Shown piece after piece: positions 27,867 through 37,745 of a DNA stretch of 64,000 nucleotides. The notes beneath the pieces are model-generated. The model ran no database searches, was not told the origin of the DNA, and saw only the letters and a list, made by a program, of their open reading frames with translations. This DNA is from CAVYWD01 sp963772225 (GTDB lineage: Bacteria; Myxococcota; Myxococcia; Myxococcales; UBA5297): positions 62,001-126,000 of the forward strand of contig CAVYWD010000001.1 of NCBI GenBank assembly GCA_963772225.1. The letters are read 5' to 3'. Within the stretch, counting starts at the first letter, position 1. Every line of letters starts with the position of its first letter. Made by a program: the position numbers and the translations under genes.

Positions 27867-29174
27867 TCACCTCGCGCCTCGCCGCCCCAGCACGTGGCGC
27901 ACGGTGTGGAAGACGATGGCCGCGTCGAGAAAGAGCGAGCGGTTCTTCAGGTAATAGAGGTCGTACTCGAGCTTGGCGCGGGCGTCCTCCACCGAGGCGC
28001 CGTATGGGTAGCGGATCTGCGCCCAACCGGTGATGCCGGGCTTGACCTCCTCCCGGAGCGCATAGAAGGGCACCTCCCGCTTGATCTGCTCCACGAAGAA
28101 CGGCCGCTCGGGCCTTGGCCCCACGAAGCTCATGTCGCCCCGGAGCACCGCCAGGATCTGCGGGAGCTCGTCGATGCGCGCCTTGCGCAAAAACCTCCCC
28201 AGCCGCGTCACCCGGCCGTCGCTCGCGCGCGCCCACCGCGGGCGGCCGTCCGCCTCCGCGTCCATGCGCATGGTCCGGAACTTGGTGATGACGAAAGGCC
28301 GCCCGCGCAGGCCGACGCGCTCCTGGCGATAGAAGACGGGCCCCGGCGAGTCGAGGCGGACCATCGCCGCCGCGACGGCGGCGACCGGCGCCGAGACGAC
28401 GCCCAGAATGGCGGCGGCGGTCACGTCGAACGCCCGCTTGACGAGAGCGTCCAGGCGCCCGACCCGAAAGCCGTCGGAGAAGGCCAGCTCGTCCGCCTTG
28501 AGGTGGCTCACCGGAAGCCGCCGCAGCGCCCGTTCCGCAAAGTCGGTGGCGCCCAAGACGCGGACGCCCCGCAGCTTGAGGCGCAGGAGCGCCTCCGAGG
28601 GGAGCGCCTCCGAGACCTCGCCCGCGGCCACGACCGTGGTCGCGCCAAGGCGCTCTGCGGCCTCTTCGAGCCCCGGACCGTCCCAGCGACCGACGACCTC
28701 TAGCTCGCCGGCGGCGTCGCGCTCGATGGCTCGGGCGAGCTCGGCCACCCGGGCCCCGCGGCCGTAGAGGACGACCCGCTCGGGCGCGCCCACGATGGTC
28801 GGCAGCGCCGAGCGCGTGAGGATGAGCGCCGCGGCAGCGCCCGCGGCCCCGGCGAGGAGCGCCGGGCCCGCCCCGGCGCGCGCTGGGGCGAGCGCGAGCG
28901 CCGAGAGGGCCAGCGCCGCGCCGGCCAACGTGCGCAGGAGGCGCTCGCCCGCCGCGCGGTCCCCGGCGGCGACCCCCGGGTCGTACAGGTCGCCGAAGTA
29001 GAGCGCGCCCTGGAACACCAGGCCGCACGCGAGCGCCGGCAGCGCGCGCGCGCCGCTCGAAGCGCCGGACGCGAGCCCGATGGCCAGCGCGGCGACGGCC
29101 GTCGCCGCCGCGAGCTCGACGACGAAGAGCACGATCTTTCGACGAGAGCACCAGTGGTGAAAAACGCGAAGCAC
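27867..29174 (-). CDS. Undecaprenyl-phosphate sugar phosphotransferase (EpsE/WbaP-like)
   Basis: 435 residues; starts polymer assembly by moving a sugar-1-phosphate onto undecaprenyl phosphate. N-terminal half has four hydrophobic segments (residues 13-110) and a Rossmann-like nucleotide-fold segment (RVVLYGRGARVAELARAIER). The C-terminal catalytic bacterial-sugar-transferase domain starts near residue 235 (KRAFDVTAAAILGV) with DSPGPVFYRQERVGLRGRPF, ITKFRTMRMDAE, RKARIDELPQILAVLRGDMS, VGPRPERP and the C-terminal GITGWAQIRYPYG. Fits the exopolysaccharide priming enzymes of exosortase-type loci. ATG 29174 is 123 bases after the ATPase stop. Confidence 0.93.
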   Translation of the reverse strand: MLRVFHHWCSRRKIVLFVVELAAATAVAALAIGLASGASSGARALPALACGLVFQGALYFGDLYDPGVAAGDRAAGERLLRTLAGAALALSALALAPARAGAGPALLAGAAGAAAALILTRSALPTIVGAPERVVLYGRGARVAELARAIERDAAGELEVVGRWDGPGLEEAAERLGATTVVAAGEVSEALPSEALLRLKLRGVRVLGATDFAERALRRLPVSHLKADELAFSDGFRVGRLDALVKRAFDVTAAAILGVVSAPVAAVAAAMVRLDSPGPVFYRQERVGLRGRPFVITKFRTMRMDAEADGRPRWARASDGRVTRLGRFLRKARIDELPQILAVLRGDMSFVGPRPERPFFVEQIKREVPFYALREEVKPGITGWAQIRYPYGASVEDARAKLEYDLYYLKNRSLFLDAAIVFHTVRHVLGRRGAR

Positions 29175-29297
29175 CGCCGCCCCCCCGCTCCAGGGCCCGC
29201 CTGGAGGCCACCCGTCCCCTTGTCCTCTCCGCGCCCCTGCGGCTGCCCGGAGGCACCGGCGGGTCGCGCCGCGTGGCGACTCCGGGATCTCGGTCGA

Positions 29298-30032
29298 TCA
29301 GCGCCCCCGCTCCTGCGCCAGGTAGGGCACCTCGCTGGAGTGGACGCCGTTGAGCACGCACCCTAGGAGCCGCGCCCCGGACAACGACTCCACCGCCTGC
29401 CACAGGAGGCTCTTGGCGGTGACCCCGGCCCGCACCACGAGCACCGCGGCGTCGCTCATGGACGCGAGCACCGCGCCGTCCGCCACCGGGAGCACCGGCG
29501 GCGCGTCGAGGTAGATCTCGTCGAAGTGCGCCTGCACCTCCGTGAGGAAGCGGCGCATCGCGGCCGAGGCGATGTGCGCGCCCGCCTCGTCGCGGGGCGC
29601 CCCCGCCGGCAGCACCACCAGGCGCGAGCCCGCGGGCCGCCGCATCACCTGGGCGACGGTGGCCTCCTGCTCCAGGAGCTCGCCCAGCCCCGGCCGGCCG
29701 GCCACCCCGAGGAGCAGGTGGAGCCTCGGCCGCCGAAGGTCGGCATCGACCAGGAGCACCCGGCGCCTCGGGTCGGCCGCCGCCGCCACCAGGGCCAGGT
29801 TCGCCGCGGTGAGGCTCTTGCCCTCGCCCGAGACCGCGCTGGTGAGCGCCACCACCTTGAGCGGCCGCTGGGCCCGCTCCCGTTCGAGCCGAGCGTGGAG
29901 CATGCGGTACTGCTCGGCCGCGACCGACGCCGGCGCGGTGATGGCCACCAGCGCGCGGTTGGGCCTGGCCTCGTTCGCCCGCCTGCCCGCGCGCGGGAGA
30001 AAATTGTCGGCTCGCTCGATGACCTCGTCCAT
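29298..30032 (-). CDS. CpsD/CapB-type polysaccharide ATPase (BY-kinase module)
   Basis: 244 residues. P-loop ATPase with Walker A in TSAVSGEGKSLTAANLA, A' motif VLLVDADLRRPRLH and Walker B EIYLDAPPVLPVADG. It is the cytoplasmic half of a bacterial tyrosine kinase; the membrane half is encoded just upstream (30056). The C-terminus lacks a Tyr cluster (it ends in PYLAQERGR with a single Tyr), so classical autophosphorylation of a tail is unlikely; it may serve mainly as ATPase switch for chain length and export. N-terminal 25 residues are variable. Confidence 0.9.
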   Translation of the reverse strand: MDEVIERADNFLPRAGRRANEARPNRALVAITAPASVAAEQYRMLHARLERERAQRPLKVVALTSAVSGEGKSLTAANLALVAAAADPRRRVLLVDADLRRPRLHLLLGVAGRPGLGELLEQEATVAQVMRRPAGSRLVVLPAGAPRDEAGAHIASAAMRRFLTEVQAHFDEIYLDAPPVLPVADGAVLASMSDAAVLVVRAGVTAKSLLWQAVESLSGARLLGCVLNGVHSSEVPYLAQERGR

Positions 30033-30055
30033 GAACCCCTCGCCTCCCGACGGCC

Positions 30056-31417
30056 CTAGCGCGCCGCCTTGCCTGTCCGCTCCTCGCTCGGGAGGCGCGG
30101 GACCAGCGCCAGCACCGGCATCGACATGGCGCGCGCGGCCTCGGCGTCGCGGACCGAGTCGTCCTGCAGCTCGAGGAAGACGCCCACGAGCGCCGCGGCG
30201 CAGAGCGCCGCCAGGAAGGCGAGCAGCAGCCCCGAGCTCCGGTCCGGCTTGAACGCCTGGCGCGGCTCGACCGCCGGCGAGAGCACGTGGAACATGGACG
30301 CCCGCGCCCTGGCCTCCAGCTCCCGCCCCACCTCCGCCTCCACCTTGCGCGACAAGAGCGACTGATACTTTGTCCTCAAAAGGTCGTAGTCGCGGCTCAT
30401 CACCGAGAGCTCCTGGCCCCAGCGCGGCGTCCGGTCGAGCCGCTCGCGATAGACCGTGAGCTCGTGCTCAAGGCTCGCCGTCTCGCCGTTCACCGCCGCG
30501 AGCTGCACCCGGAGCTGTGCGCCCAACGCCCCCTCCTGCTGCGCCCGCGCCTGGGCGGCGAGCTGGCGGGCCTCGATGGCCGAGAGCTCCCGCTCCAGCC
30601 GCTGCACCTCCGGGTGGTCCTCGGTCCACTGGCTCTTGGCCAGCGTCCAGTCGCGGCGCAGGTCCAGGGCGCGCCGCTGCAGCCGGCCGACCTCGGAGTC
30701 CGCGTCGAAGCGGCTCTGGAACGCGTCGGCCAGGTGCCGCTCGATGTCGCGCCGGGCGTCGCCGCGGGAATTCAGGGCGGCCATGATCCGCTCGGCGTTG
30801 CGCATGTTGGGCTCCAGCTGCTCCGGCAGCTCGCCCAGGTGCGCCACCTTGAAGGCGTTGATTCGCTGCTCCAGCGCCATCACCTGGCGGCTGATGCGCT
30901 CGAGCTCGTCGTCGAAGAGCGCGGCAATGTCCCGGGCCTGCACCTCGCGAACCCGGAGCGCCTCCTCGGCGTAGAGCTCCGGCAGCCGATTGGCGATCCG
31001 CGCGACCTCTTTCGGGTCGGGGCCGACCACCGAGAGCTCGAAGGCGGACTCGCCCTCGATCTTCACGTCGAGCATGGACCGCAGCTCCTCCACCGCCGCC
31101 TCGACCCCTTTCTTCTTGCGCAGGTCGGAGAAAAGATTGAGCTCGCCGATGGCCCGCTCGACGAGCGGCCGCGCGAAGAGCTCCTGCCGGGCGGTCTTGA
31201 GCCGGTCCTCCACTGGCGCCGTGACGCTCGGCTGGATCAGCTCCGCCGACGGCCGGTGCGGCTCCACGCGCACCACCGCCGTCGCGCGGTAGCGGTTCGG
31301 CAGCGCCGCCACCGCCGCCGCCCCGACGGCGAAGGCGATCGCGAAGGTCAGTGCGACCAGCCGGCGCCGCCGCCAGATCCCCCTGAGCACCTGCTGCAGC
31401 GTCATTCCGCGTTCCAT
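30056..31417 (-). CDS. Wzz/GumC-type chain-length determinant
   Basis: 453 residues. N-terminal membrane helix (residues 17-38, LVALTFAIAFAVGAAAVAAL), a periplasmic domain opening with RYRATAVVRVEPHRPSA, a long coiled-coil stalk (residues 150-370, Glu/Arg/Leu-rich), then a second membrane helix near residue 405-425 (LLLAFLAALCAAALVGVFLE). No ATPase domain, as the partner ATPase is separate at 29298. Links polymerisation to the outer-membrane exporter and sets polymer length. The start MERGMTLQQVLRGIWRRRRL is normal for the family; 10 bases separate it from the barrel gene's stop. Confidence 0.92.
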   Translation of the reverse strand: MERGMTLQQVLRGIWRRRRLVALTFAIAFAVGAAAVAALPNRYRATAVVRVEPHRPSAELIQPSVTAPVEDRLKTARQELFARPLVERAIGELNLFSDLRKKKGVEAAVEELRSMLDVKIEGESAFELSVVGPDPKEVARIANRLPELYAEEALRVREVQARDIAALFDDELERISRQVMALEQRINAFKVAHLGELPEQLEPNMRNAERIMAALNSRGDARRDIERHLADAFQSRFDADSEVGRLQRRALDLRRDWTLAKSQWTEDHPEVQRLERELSAIEARQLAAQARAQQEGALGAQLRVQLAAVNGETASLEHELTVYRERLDRTPRWGQELSVMSRDYDLLRTKYQSLLSRKVEAEVGRELEARARASMFHVLSPAVEPRQAFKPDRSSGLLLAFLAALCAAALVGVFLELQDDSVRDAEAARAMSMPVLALVPRLPSEERTGKAAR

Positions 31418-31427
31418 GCCATCCTCT

Positions 31428-32534
31428 TCAGGGCATCCGATAGCCCAGCCTCGCGCCCGCGATGTTGCGCGACATCCCGGCGGCGGGGGCGGTGCCTATC
31501 TGCGAGATCCGGTTGTACGAGGCGCCCGCGAAGAACCCGCGCACGAAGCGCCACTCGACCCCCACCCCGGCGCCCCACCCCTTCGCGTCGGTCGGACCCT
31601 CGGGAGCGACCCCGTTCCGATAGAGCCCCGCAGCGGCGTCCAAGCTCACCGCCCGGCTCACCTTCCACGCCGCCGCGGCTTGCACGGTGTCCGCCCAGAT
31701 CGCCGTTGCGAACCCCGCCGCCCCAAGGAGGTCTCGGCCCCCCAGGAGCGCGAGCTCGAGCCCGCGCGCCTCGTAGCCGAGCTGCGCGCCGAATCGGGGG
31801 ACGACCTTCCCCGCCCCGCTCGACCAGAAGAGTGCGGGCCCCGCGTCCGCCGCGAGGAAGACATGTCGCGCCAGCTCGTAGCGGAGCGCTCCCGAGAGGG
31901 CGTGCGACGTCGCGGACGGAGTCGGCCCGGCGGTGAAGAGCTGGGCGCGGTAGCGCAGCCCGACCTCCAGCCGCGGGCTCAGCCGCCGCCTCAGCTCCGG
32001 CGTCAGGCTCTGGGCCACGTTCAAGGGCAGGCCGCCGGTGAAGAGGCGCGTCGCCTCGGCGGTGTAGCCCAGCGCGGCGGTGTCCCGCGGCGAAAGAAGG
32101 TATTCGACCCCGGCCTGTCCCTTGACCCAGAGCGCCGCGGAAAGCGTGTGGGCGATCCCGAAGCGGGGAAGCGTCGCGCTGTCCTCGACGCGGTAGAGCC
32201 AGCCTTCGGCGTGGAGCTTGAGCCGCTCGGCGGAAGCGTCTTTGTACGACAGCCTTCCTCGGTGGTCGGCGCCCGCGCTGCCGTCCCCCAGGTGATAGGT
32301 CAGGTCCGCCGCGTAGACCGCCTGGAGCTCGCGCACCTCGCTCTGGAGCTCGTAGCCGACCTCGGGCGAGAGCTTGGTCATCAGCGCCCCGCGGCCCTCC
32401 TGCGCCATGCCGTCGTCGAAGCGCTCTTCGGCGGCTATCCCGAGGATGGGGCGCTGAACCGGCGCGGCAAACGCCGCCGCGGCCCACAGGGCGGATGCAG
32501 CCAAAGCCCCCACCGCCCCTCCCGCCCTCGCCAT
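31428..32534 (-). CDS. Outer-membrane beta-barrel protein of the exopolysaccharide locus
   Basis: 368 residues from ATG 32534, with GAGGGG just upstream; a GTG at 32570 is in frame and would overlap the exporter stop, but the signal peptide (AVGALAASALWAAAAFAAP) fits the ATG. Mature part is a barrel: alternating strands, many Tyr/Leu/Arg at strand ends (LTYHLGD, LEVGLRYRAQLF, ARHVFLAADAGPALFW) and a terminal YRMP rather than a terminal Phe. Resembles the EpsL/BBP barrels that sit between the exporter and chain-length genes in exosortase-type loci. It may form an outer-membrane channel or stabilise export. Confidence 0.78.
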   Translation of the reverse strand: MARAGGAVGALAASALWAAAAFAAPVQRPILGIAAEERFDDGMAQEGRGALMTKLSPEVGYELQSEVRELQAVYAADLTYHLGDGSAGADHRGRLSYKDASAERLKLHAEGWLYRVEDSATLPRFGIAHTLSAALWVKGQAGVEYLLSPRDTAALGYTAEATRLFTGGLPLNVAQSLTPELRRRLSPRLEVGLRYRAQLFTAGPTPSATSHALSGALRYELARHVFLAADAGPALFWSSGAGKVVPRFGAQLGYEARGLELALLGGRDLLGAAGFATAIWADTVQAAAAWKVSRAVSLDAAAGLYRNGVAPEGPTDAKGWGAGVGVEWRFVRGFFAGASYNRISQIGTAPAAGMSRNIAGARLGYRMP

Positions 32535-32566
32535 GGCCGCCCCTCTCCCTCCTTCCAGCTCTTTGG

Positions 32567-33139
32567 TCACGGGACGACGATGGTGTCGCCGGGCGCCAGG
32601 GCGAAATCCTTGGTGGGGTCTCTCACCAGGAGCGCGTAGTCCACGAAATACCGGTCGCTCGCGGACCCCGAGCGGAGCACGACGATGTCCCCCCGGTCGG
32701 CGTACTCATTGGGCCCGCCCGCGAGAGCCAGCGCCTGCAGGACGGTGGTGCGGCCGCGCAGCGGAAAGCCGCCCGGGTGCGGCACCTCGCCGATGACGAA
32801 GAAGCGCGGCGCGTTCACCTCCCGGACGATCACCGACACGCGGGGCTCCTGCACGTACGAGCGGAGCCCGGAGGCGATCTCCTCGGCGAGCGCCGCCGCC
32901 GTCTTCCCCTCGGCGCGAAGCTCGCCCAAGAGCGGCAGGCTGATGTTTCCGTCGGGCCTCACCGGGACCACTCGGGAGAGGTCCGGGTCGCGCCACACCG
33001 AGACGTCCAGGAGGTCCTCCCGGCCAATCCGGTATTCGCTCGGCGCGGGCTCCGACGACGGCAGGCGCGGCTCGTGAGCGCAGCCCGCCGCGGACAGGCT
33101 CAGGAACAGGCCCCACGTGAACACCGTCGCACGCCTCAT
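32567..33139 (-). CDS. Polysaccharide export lipoprotein, Wza-type
   Basis: 190 residues from ATG 33139. Lipoprotein signal (FTWGLFLSLSAAGC, Cys about residue 20). The polysaccharide biosynthesis/export domain begins EYRIGREDLLDVSVWRDPDL with the SxxxxVRPDGNISLPLLGELR motif, followed by a single SLBB/soluble-ligand region (RFFVIGEVPHPGGFPLRGRT; VLQALALAGG). It is short compared with E. coli Wza (about 380), lacking the outer-membrane helix domain, as in other exopolysaccharide loci, where a separate barrel makes up the pore. First gene of the locus; a 525-base gap separates it from the NtrC-type regulator upstream. Confidence 0.92.
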   Translation of the reverse strand: MRRATVFTWGLFLSLSAAGCAHEPRLPSSEPAPSEYRIGREDLLDVSVWRDPDLSRVVPVRPDGNISLPLLGELRAEGKTAAALAEEIASGLRSYVQEPRVSVIVREVNAPRFFVIGEVPHPGGFPLRGRTTVLQALALAGGPNEYADRGDIVVLRSGSASDRYFVDYALLVRDPTKDFALAPGDTIVVP

Positions 33140-33453
33140 CGGACGTCTTCCCTCCGCGGGCTCGCCTGAGCGCGCGCTCGCCGTCGAAAAGAAAAGGCGG
33201 CGCGCCCGCGGCGCACATCCCCCTCGCGGCGGCCGCGGCGGCGAGCGGCGCCGCCCCGAGGAATGGGTGGGGGGTCTGAGGGGCCGCGGCCAGTGGCGGC
33301 CAATCTCACCCGCGGGACAAGGCCGTTCCACGGCGAGGAAACGGTGCGCACCTCGGCGCCGCGCCCCACCGCCTTAGGGCGGCGCCGGCACGCGGCTTGT
33401 AACATCGCTTCCCAGCCAGAGGCACAGGGGGCCGGCGAAAGAATGAGGGGCCG
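33140..33453 (-). other. Non-coding upstream region of the exopolysaccharide locus
   Basis: About 314 bases without a supported gene. No clear sigma-70 promoter is seen on the minus strand. A sigma-54-like site on the plus strand lies at 33386-33402. The exporter gene's promoter is presumably here but cannot be recognised. Confidence 0.45.
33386..33402 (+). promoter_or_regulatory. Sigma-54-like promoter site
   Basis: CGGCACGCGGCTTGTAA: the -24 block GGCACG is exact, GG (33387-33388) and GT (33399-33400) are spaced by the required ten bases, and the -12 block reads TTGT in place of TTGC. It points to the small ORF at 33454, and a sigma-54 activator gene is adjacent. Confidence 0.4.
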
Positions 33454-33664
33454 ATGAGGAAGGTGGCGGCGGTCGCGCTCGGGGCGTTCTTGCTGGCCGC
33501 GGGGGTCTTCGTCGTGTGCGCGCAAAGGCTCGACCGCGGCCGAGCGGAGGCGGCGGCGCTGGCGAGCGCGGGGGCGGCCATGGCGATCGGGGGAACGATC
33601 GGAGCGGCCCGACGGCGCGCCCTGCCTTCAGGGCCGCCGAGCCCGGCCTTCGCTCCGCCCGAGG

Positions 33665-35179
<1,515 letters not shown>

Positions 35180-35303
35180 CGCCGCACCGGCCACCGCTCC
35201 ACTCAAGGCTGCCGCTCCGCACCTCTTTCGCGGGCGGGTCCAAGCTGGGCAGAAAGCTGCCTACTCGGAGAAGAGCCGGCAACTCGAGCGCCGCTGCCGC
35301 GCC

Positions 35304-35549
35304 TCAGCGGGCCCGCCGGCGCGAGCGCCCCGCAAGGTACCCGGCGGCGCTCTGACCCAACCGGGCTCCGGCGGGGAGCGCCAGCTTGAAATGCCGGGGG
35401 ACCCGACCGCCGGTCGATCGCACCCAGATCGCCTCGGCGACGAATCGACCGAGCCTCGCCGCGAGCGCGCCCAGCGCCGCGGAGAAGACGGTGAAGACAA
35501 GCCGCTCCTTGAACGAGCGCGGCCCGGGGTCTGTGAAGCGCGCGGCCAT
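35304..35549 (-). CDS. Small membrane-associated protein of unknown function
   Basis: 81 residues from ATG 35549. One hydrophobic helix (RLVFTVFSAALGALAARLGR) in the middle and a strongly basic C-terminus (GYLAGRSRRRAR). No recognised family. In the literal sequence this frame is continuous with the upstream hydrolase because of that gene's indel; the ATG and the repaired stop at 35618 separate them by 68 bases. Confidence 0.55.
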   Translation of the reverse strand: MAARFTDPGPRSFKERLVFTVFSAALGALAARLGRFVAEAIWVRSTGGRVPRHFKLALPAGARLGQSAAGYLAGRSRRRAR

Positions 35550-35617
35550 GCTTGGAACGATGGAGGCCTCGGCGCTTGCCGGCAACCCGGAGCCTATCGC
35601 CGGCCGCCGACCGGCGG

Positions 35618-36275
35618 TCAAAGGGTCGGGTGGGCTCTCGCGATGGCGGGGATGGCGCGCAGGAACTCGAGCGCGCGGTCGATCAGCGCCTCGCACACGT
35701 TCACGAGCTCGTGACCTGAATCGAAGAGCTCCAGCCGAGCGCCTGGGGTTCAGGGCGACCAGGCGCTCCACCTGAGCTTGCGGCACCACGTCGTCGGCGC
35801 GGCCGTGCAGGACCAGCGCGGGGCAGGAGAAGCGCGGGTACGGCTCGTAGCGAGCGACGTCCTCCGCGAGCTGCCACCCAAGGCCCCGGCGCCGCTTCTC
35901 GGCCACGTGGTCGACCTCGAGCGTACCCTTGCGGCGCCACTCGTCCATGGCGCCGGGCCCCAGGCGCTCGGCCCATCGCGCGGCGAAATCTGCCGCGGGC
36001 GCCATGAGGACCAGCGCCTCGACCGGCCGGCGCGACGCGAGGAGCGCCGCGAGGTAGCCGCCCATGCTCGAGCCGATGACGACGGGGGGCCGCCTCGCCT
36101 TCGAGAGCGCCGCCTCGGCGATGGCCAGCTGGCCCGTGAGAGTCAGGTGCTCGAAATCGCCGCCGTCCAGCGCGGGGACCTCGAGGGGCACGCCGCGCTC
36201 GGCGAGCCGCTGCTGGAAGCGCTGCGCTTTGAAAGAGCCGGGGCCGGAGGCGAAGCCGTGCAGGTAGAGGAACAT
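35618..36275 (-). CDS. Alpha/beta-hydrolase, YqiA/UPF0227-like esterase (apparent frameshift near 35735)
   Basis: About 218 residues. ATG 36275 opens MFLYLHGFASGPGSFKAQRF, the typical oxyanion-side HGF segment. Catalytic Ser in VVIGSSMGGYLAALLA (GxSxG), Asp in LVLHGRADDVVP. The His should lie in the last part, which appears only after frame repair near 35731-35737: LELFDSGHELVNVCEALIDR. The repaired stop is TGA 35618-35620. Without repair the catalytic His is lost and the frame runs into the next gene. The family are small serine esterases acting on acyl or phosphoester substrates. Whether one extra base or two missing bases explain the slip cannot be told. Confidence 0.8.
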
Positions 36276-36406
36276 CCGCGCACTATAGCGGCGCACCTGC
36301 GACAGAAGCTCAGCCCAAGACCCGCCGCGCTGGCGAGCACAGCGAAACTCGGGGCGCTGCGTCCCCGAGCTCGGGTCATGACCCAACCAGATCTGTTCCG
36401 AAGGAA

Positions 36407-36721
36407 CTAGGCGCTGGGAACCGCGCTCGTCGAGCCGCGCGACTTCTCCATCACGCCTTTGACGCCGCTCTCACGGAGCGTGGAGCGCATCTGGCTGCCG
36501 GGCATCGGCGCGAAGAAGACGCCGAGTGCGCCGCCGACCAACACGCCGATCGCAAAAGTCCCGATTCCTCCGAAGACCGCCGAGGCCGTGCTCTTGCGCT
36601 CGAGGCCCAGGCGGTCGAGCAAGACCTCGCTCACCTCGTCGCCCCAGTCCGCCGCTCGCTTGAGCCCTTTGATTCCCGCGTAGACCTTGGCTCCCTTGAT
36701 CGCCTTCTCCCAGGTGGACAT
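36407..36721 (-). CDS. YtxH-like membrane protein
   Basis: 104 residues from ATG 36721 (GAGGAGGGGGA immediately upstream). One glycine-rich membrane segment (AVFGGIGTFAIGVLVGGALGVFFAP, residues 48-72) preceded by an amphipathic part (VYAGIKGLKRAADWGDEVSE) and followed by a short polar tail (LRESGVKGVMEKSRG). The GVLxGxxxGxxFAP pattern is that of YtxH-domain stress or envelope proteins. Function unknown. It starts 175 bases downstream of the small basic-protein gene. Confidence 0.7.
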   Translation of the reverse strand: MSTWEKAIKGAKVYAGIKGLKRAADWGDEVSEVLLDRLGLERKSTASAVFGGIGTFAIGVLVGGALGVFFAPMPGSQMRSTLRESGVKGVMEKSRGSTSAVPSA

Positions 36722-36895
36722 TCCCCCTCCTCGTCGCAGTGCGACGTCGCCTCGAGGACGACCGCAAAACGAATCTAGGGACCCCGCACACAGCCGAGCC
36801 CGGTCGATAGGCAGGCCACCCAATGCGCCGGCCGCCCGAGACGTCCCCGAGGGGGCGCTCGCGGCGGCCTTGAGCGAGCTTCAACCCGGCGATGG

Positions 36896-37024
36896 CTAGC
36901 GGGCGCGCATCCCCTTCTTCACCGACTTCTGGTGGCGCACGCGCTTGCGCTTGGCAGCGACCTGCTTGACCTTCGCCCGGTTCTTCACGGTCCTCTTGGT
37001 GCGATTGCCCTTCTTCACAGCCAT
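36896..37024 (-). CDS. 42-residue highly basic protein
   Basis: MAVKKGNRTKRTVKNRAKVK then QVAAKRKRVRHQKSVKKGMR, ending AR. About 19 of 42 residues are Lys or Arg and none is acidic. ATG 37024 has GAAGGGAGC at a normal distance, and a promoter with TAGAAT lies 70 bases upstream, so it is very likely a real gene despite its length. Composition recalls small ribosome- or DNA-binding proteins (bTHX-like, histone-H1-like tails) but it matches none I know. Likely role is nucleic-acid binding (inference). Confidence 0.75.
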   Translation of the reverse strand: MAVKKGNRTKRTVKNRAKVKQVAAKRKRVRHQKSVKKGMRAR

Positions 37025-37093
37025 GGAAAGCTCCCTTCAAAAAAGTGATGATGATTTCTCGCGCTTCACGCAGCGAGAGGCTGACGCGCGCGC

Positions 37094-37121
37094 ATTCTAC
37101 CGAGCGCGGGCAGAAGCCCAA
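37094..37121 (-). promoter_or_regulatory. Sigma-70 promoter for the small basic protein
   Basis: On the minus strand TTGGGC (37116-37121), 16-base spacer, TAGAAT (37094-37099; five of six consensus bases). A leader of about 65 nt to ATG 37024 would follow. Confidence 0.55.
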
Positions 37122-37160
37122 GCTTTCTTTGCGCCTTCTACGCGAAGGCGCCTAGAGAAG

Positions 37161-37562
37161 CTATTCTTCTTCTCCAGCGAGGGAGTGCGGCCGCCGCAGC
37201 AGGTCTTCCAGGTGGGCGCGCTGGAGCTCGGTGAGGTTCTCGAACCGCACGCCGATGGCGACGCCCGGCCTCGCCCAGGCGACCACCGCGGTCAACTCGA
37301 GCTCGTCCTCTCCGCCGAGCTCGATGAAGAGCCGCAGCGAGTCGCCGCGGCGGTAGACGCGCCGGGTCTTCAGGCACAGGCCGCCGAGCCCGATGTTTCG
37401 GGTCGTGGCCTCCACCGCCTTGGCGAGATCGGCCGGGGACTCGAAGCGCACGCCGACCCGAACTGGGGCGCGAGGGTGCGAGCGCCTCTCCTCCTCGGAG
37501 CTCCCTGCATGGGAGTGCCTCGCCTCGGGCGCGGGCTGCGGCAGCGATAGAGCACGTACCAT
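37161..37562 (-). CDS. PilZ-domain protein (c-di-GMP receptor)
   Basis: 133 residues from ATG 37562 (AAGGTGA upstream; GTG at 37571 is possible). The PilZ domain covers residues 25-125: the c-di-GMP binding motif ERRSHPRAPVRVGV (RxxxR), then NIGLGGLCLKTRR (the [DN]xSxxG box, with Ile-Gly-Leu variation), and a C-terminal GVRFENLTELQRAHLEDLL. N-terminal 25 residues are disordered. With the GGDEF and HD-GYP proteins in this window it makes a plausible effector for cyclic di-GMP, controlling motility or exopolysaccharide, though no target is indicated. Confidence 0.88.
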   Translation of the reverse strand: MVRALSLPQPAPEARHSHAGSSEEERRSHPRAPVRVGVRFESPADLAKAVEATTRNIGLGGLCLKTRRVYRRGDSLRLFIELGGEDELELTAVVAWARPGVAIGVRFENLTELQRAHLEDLLRRPHSLAGEEE

Positions 37563-37745
37563 GGTCGTCACCTTGCCGAGTCGGGCACAACGCCGCGCTC
37601 TCGAGCGCGAAAATCAGCACGGTCTGTGCCAACGCCTGCGACTTTCCGGCGCAGCGGCGGGCTCCCAAAGATCGCGCGAGTACGAGGAAAGTGCTATCGG
37701 AAGGCCGCCGCGCGCTCGGCCGCGGCTGCTCCGGAGCGTCGGGAA

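Noticed and set aside
33522..33535. Sigma-54-like site on the minus strand for the exopolysaccharide locus (GGTCGAGCCTTTGC)
   Set aside because: Spacing is right but the -24 block is poor and it lies about 380 bases from the exporter start.
35304..36386. A 360-residue hydrolase-membrane protein fusion
   Set aside because: Results from the hydrolase frameshift; the two ATGs and restored stop separate the genes.
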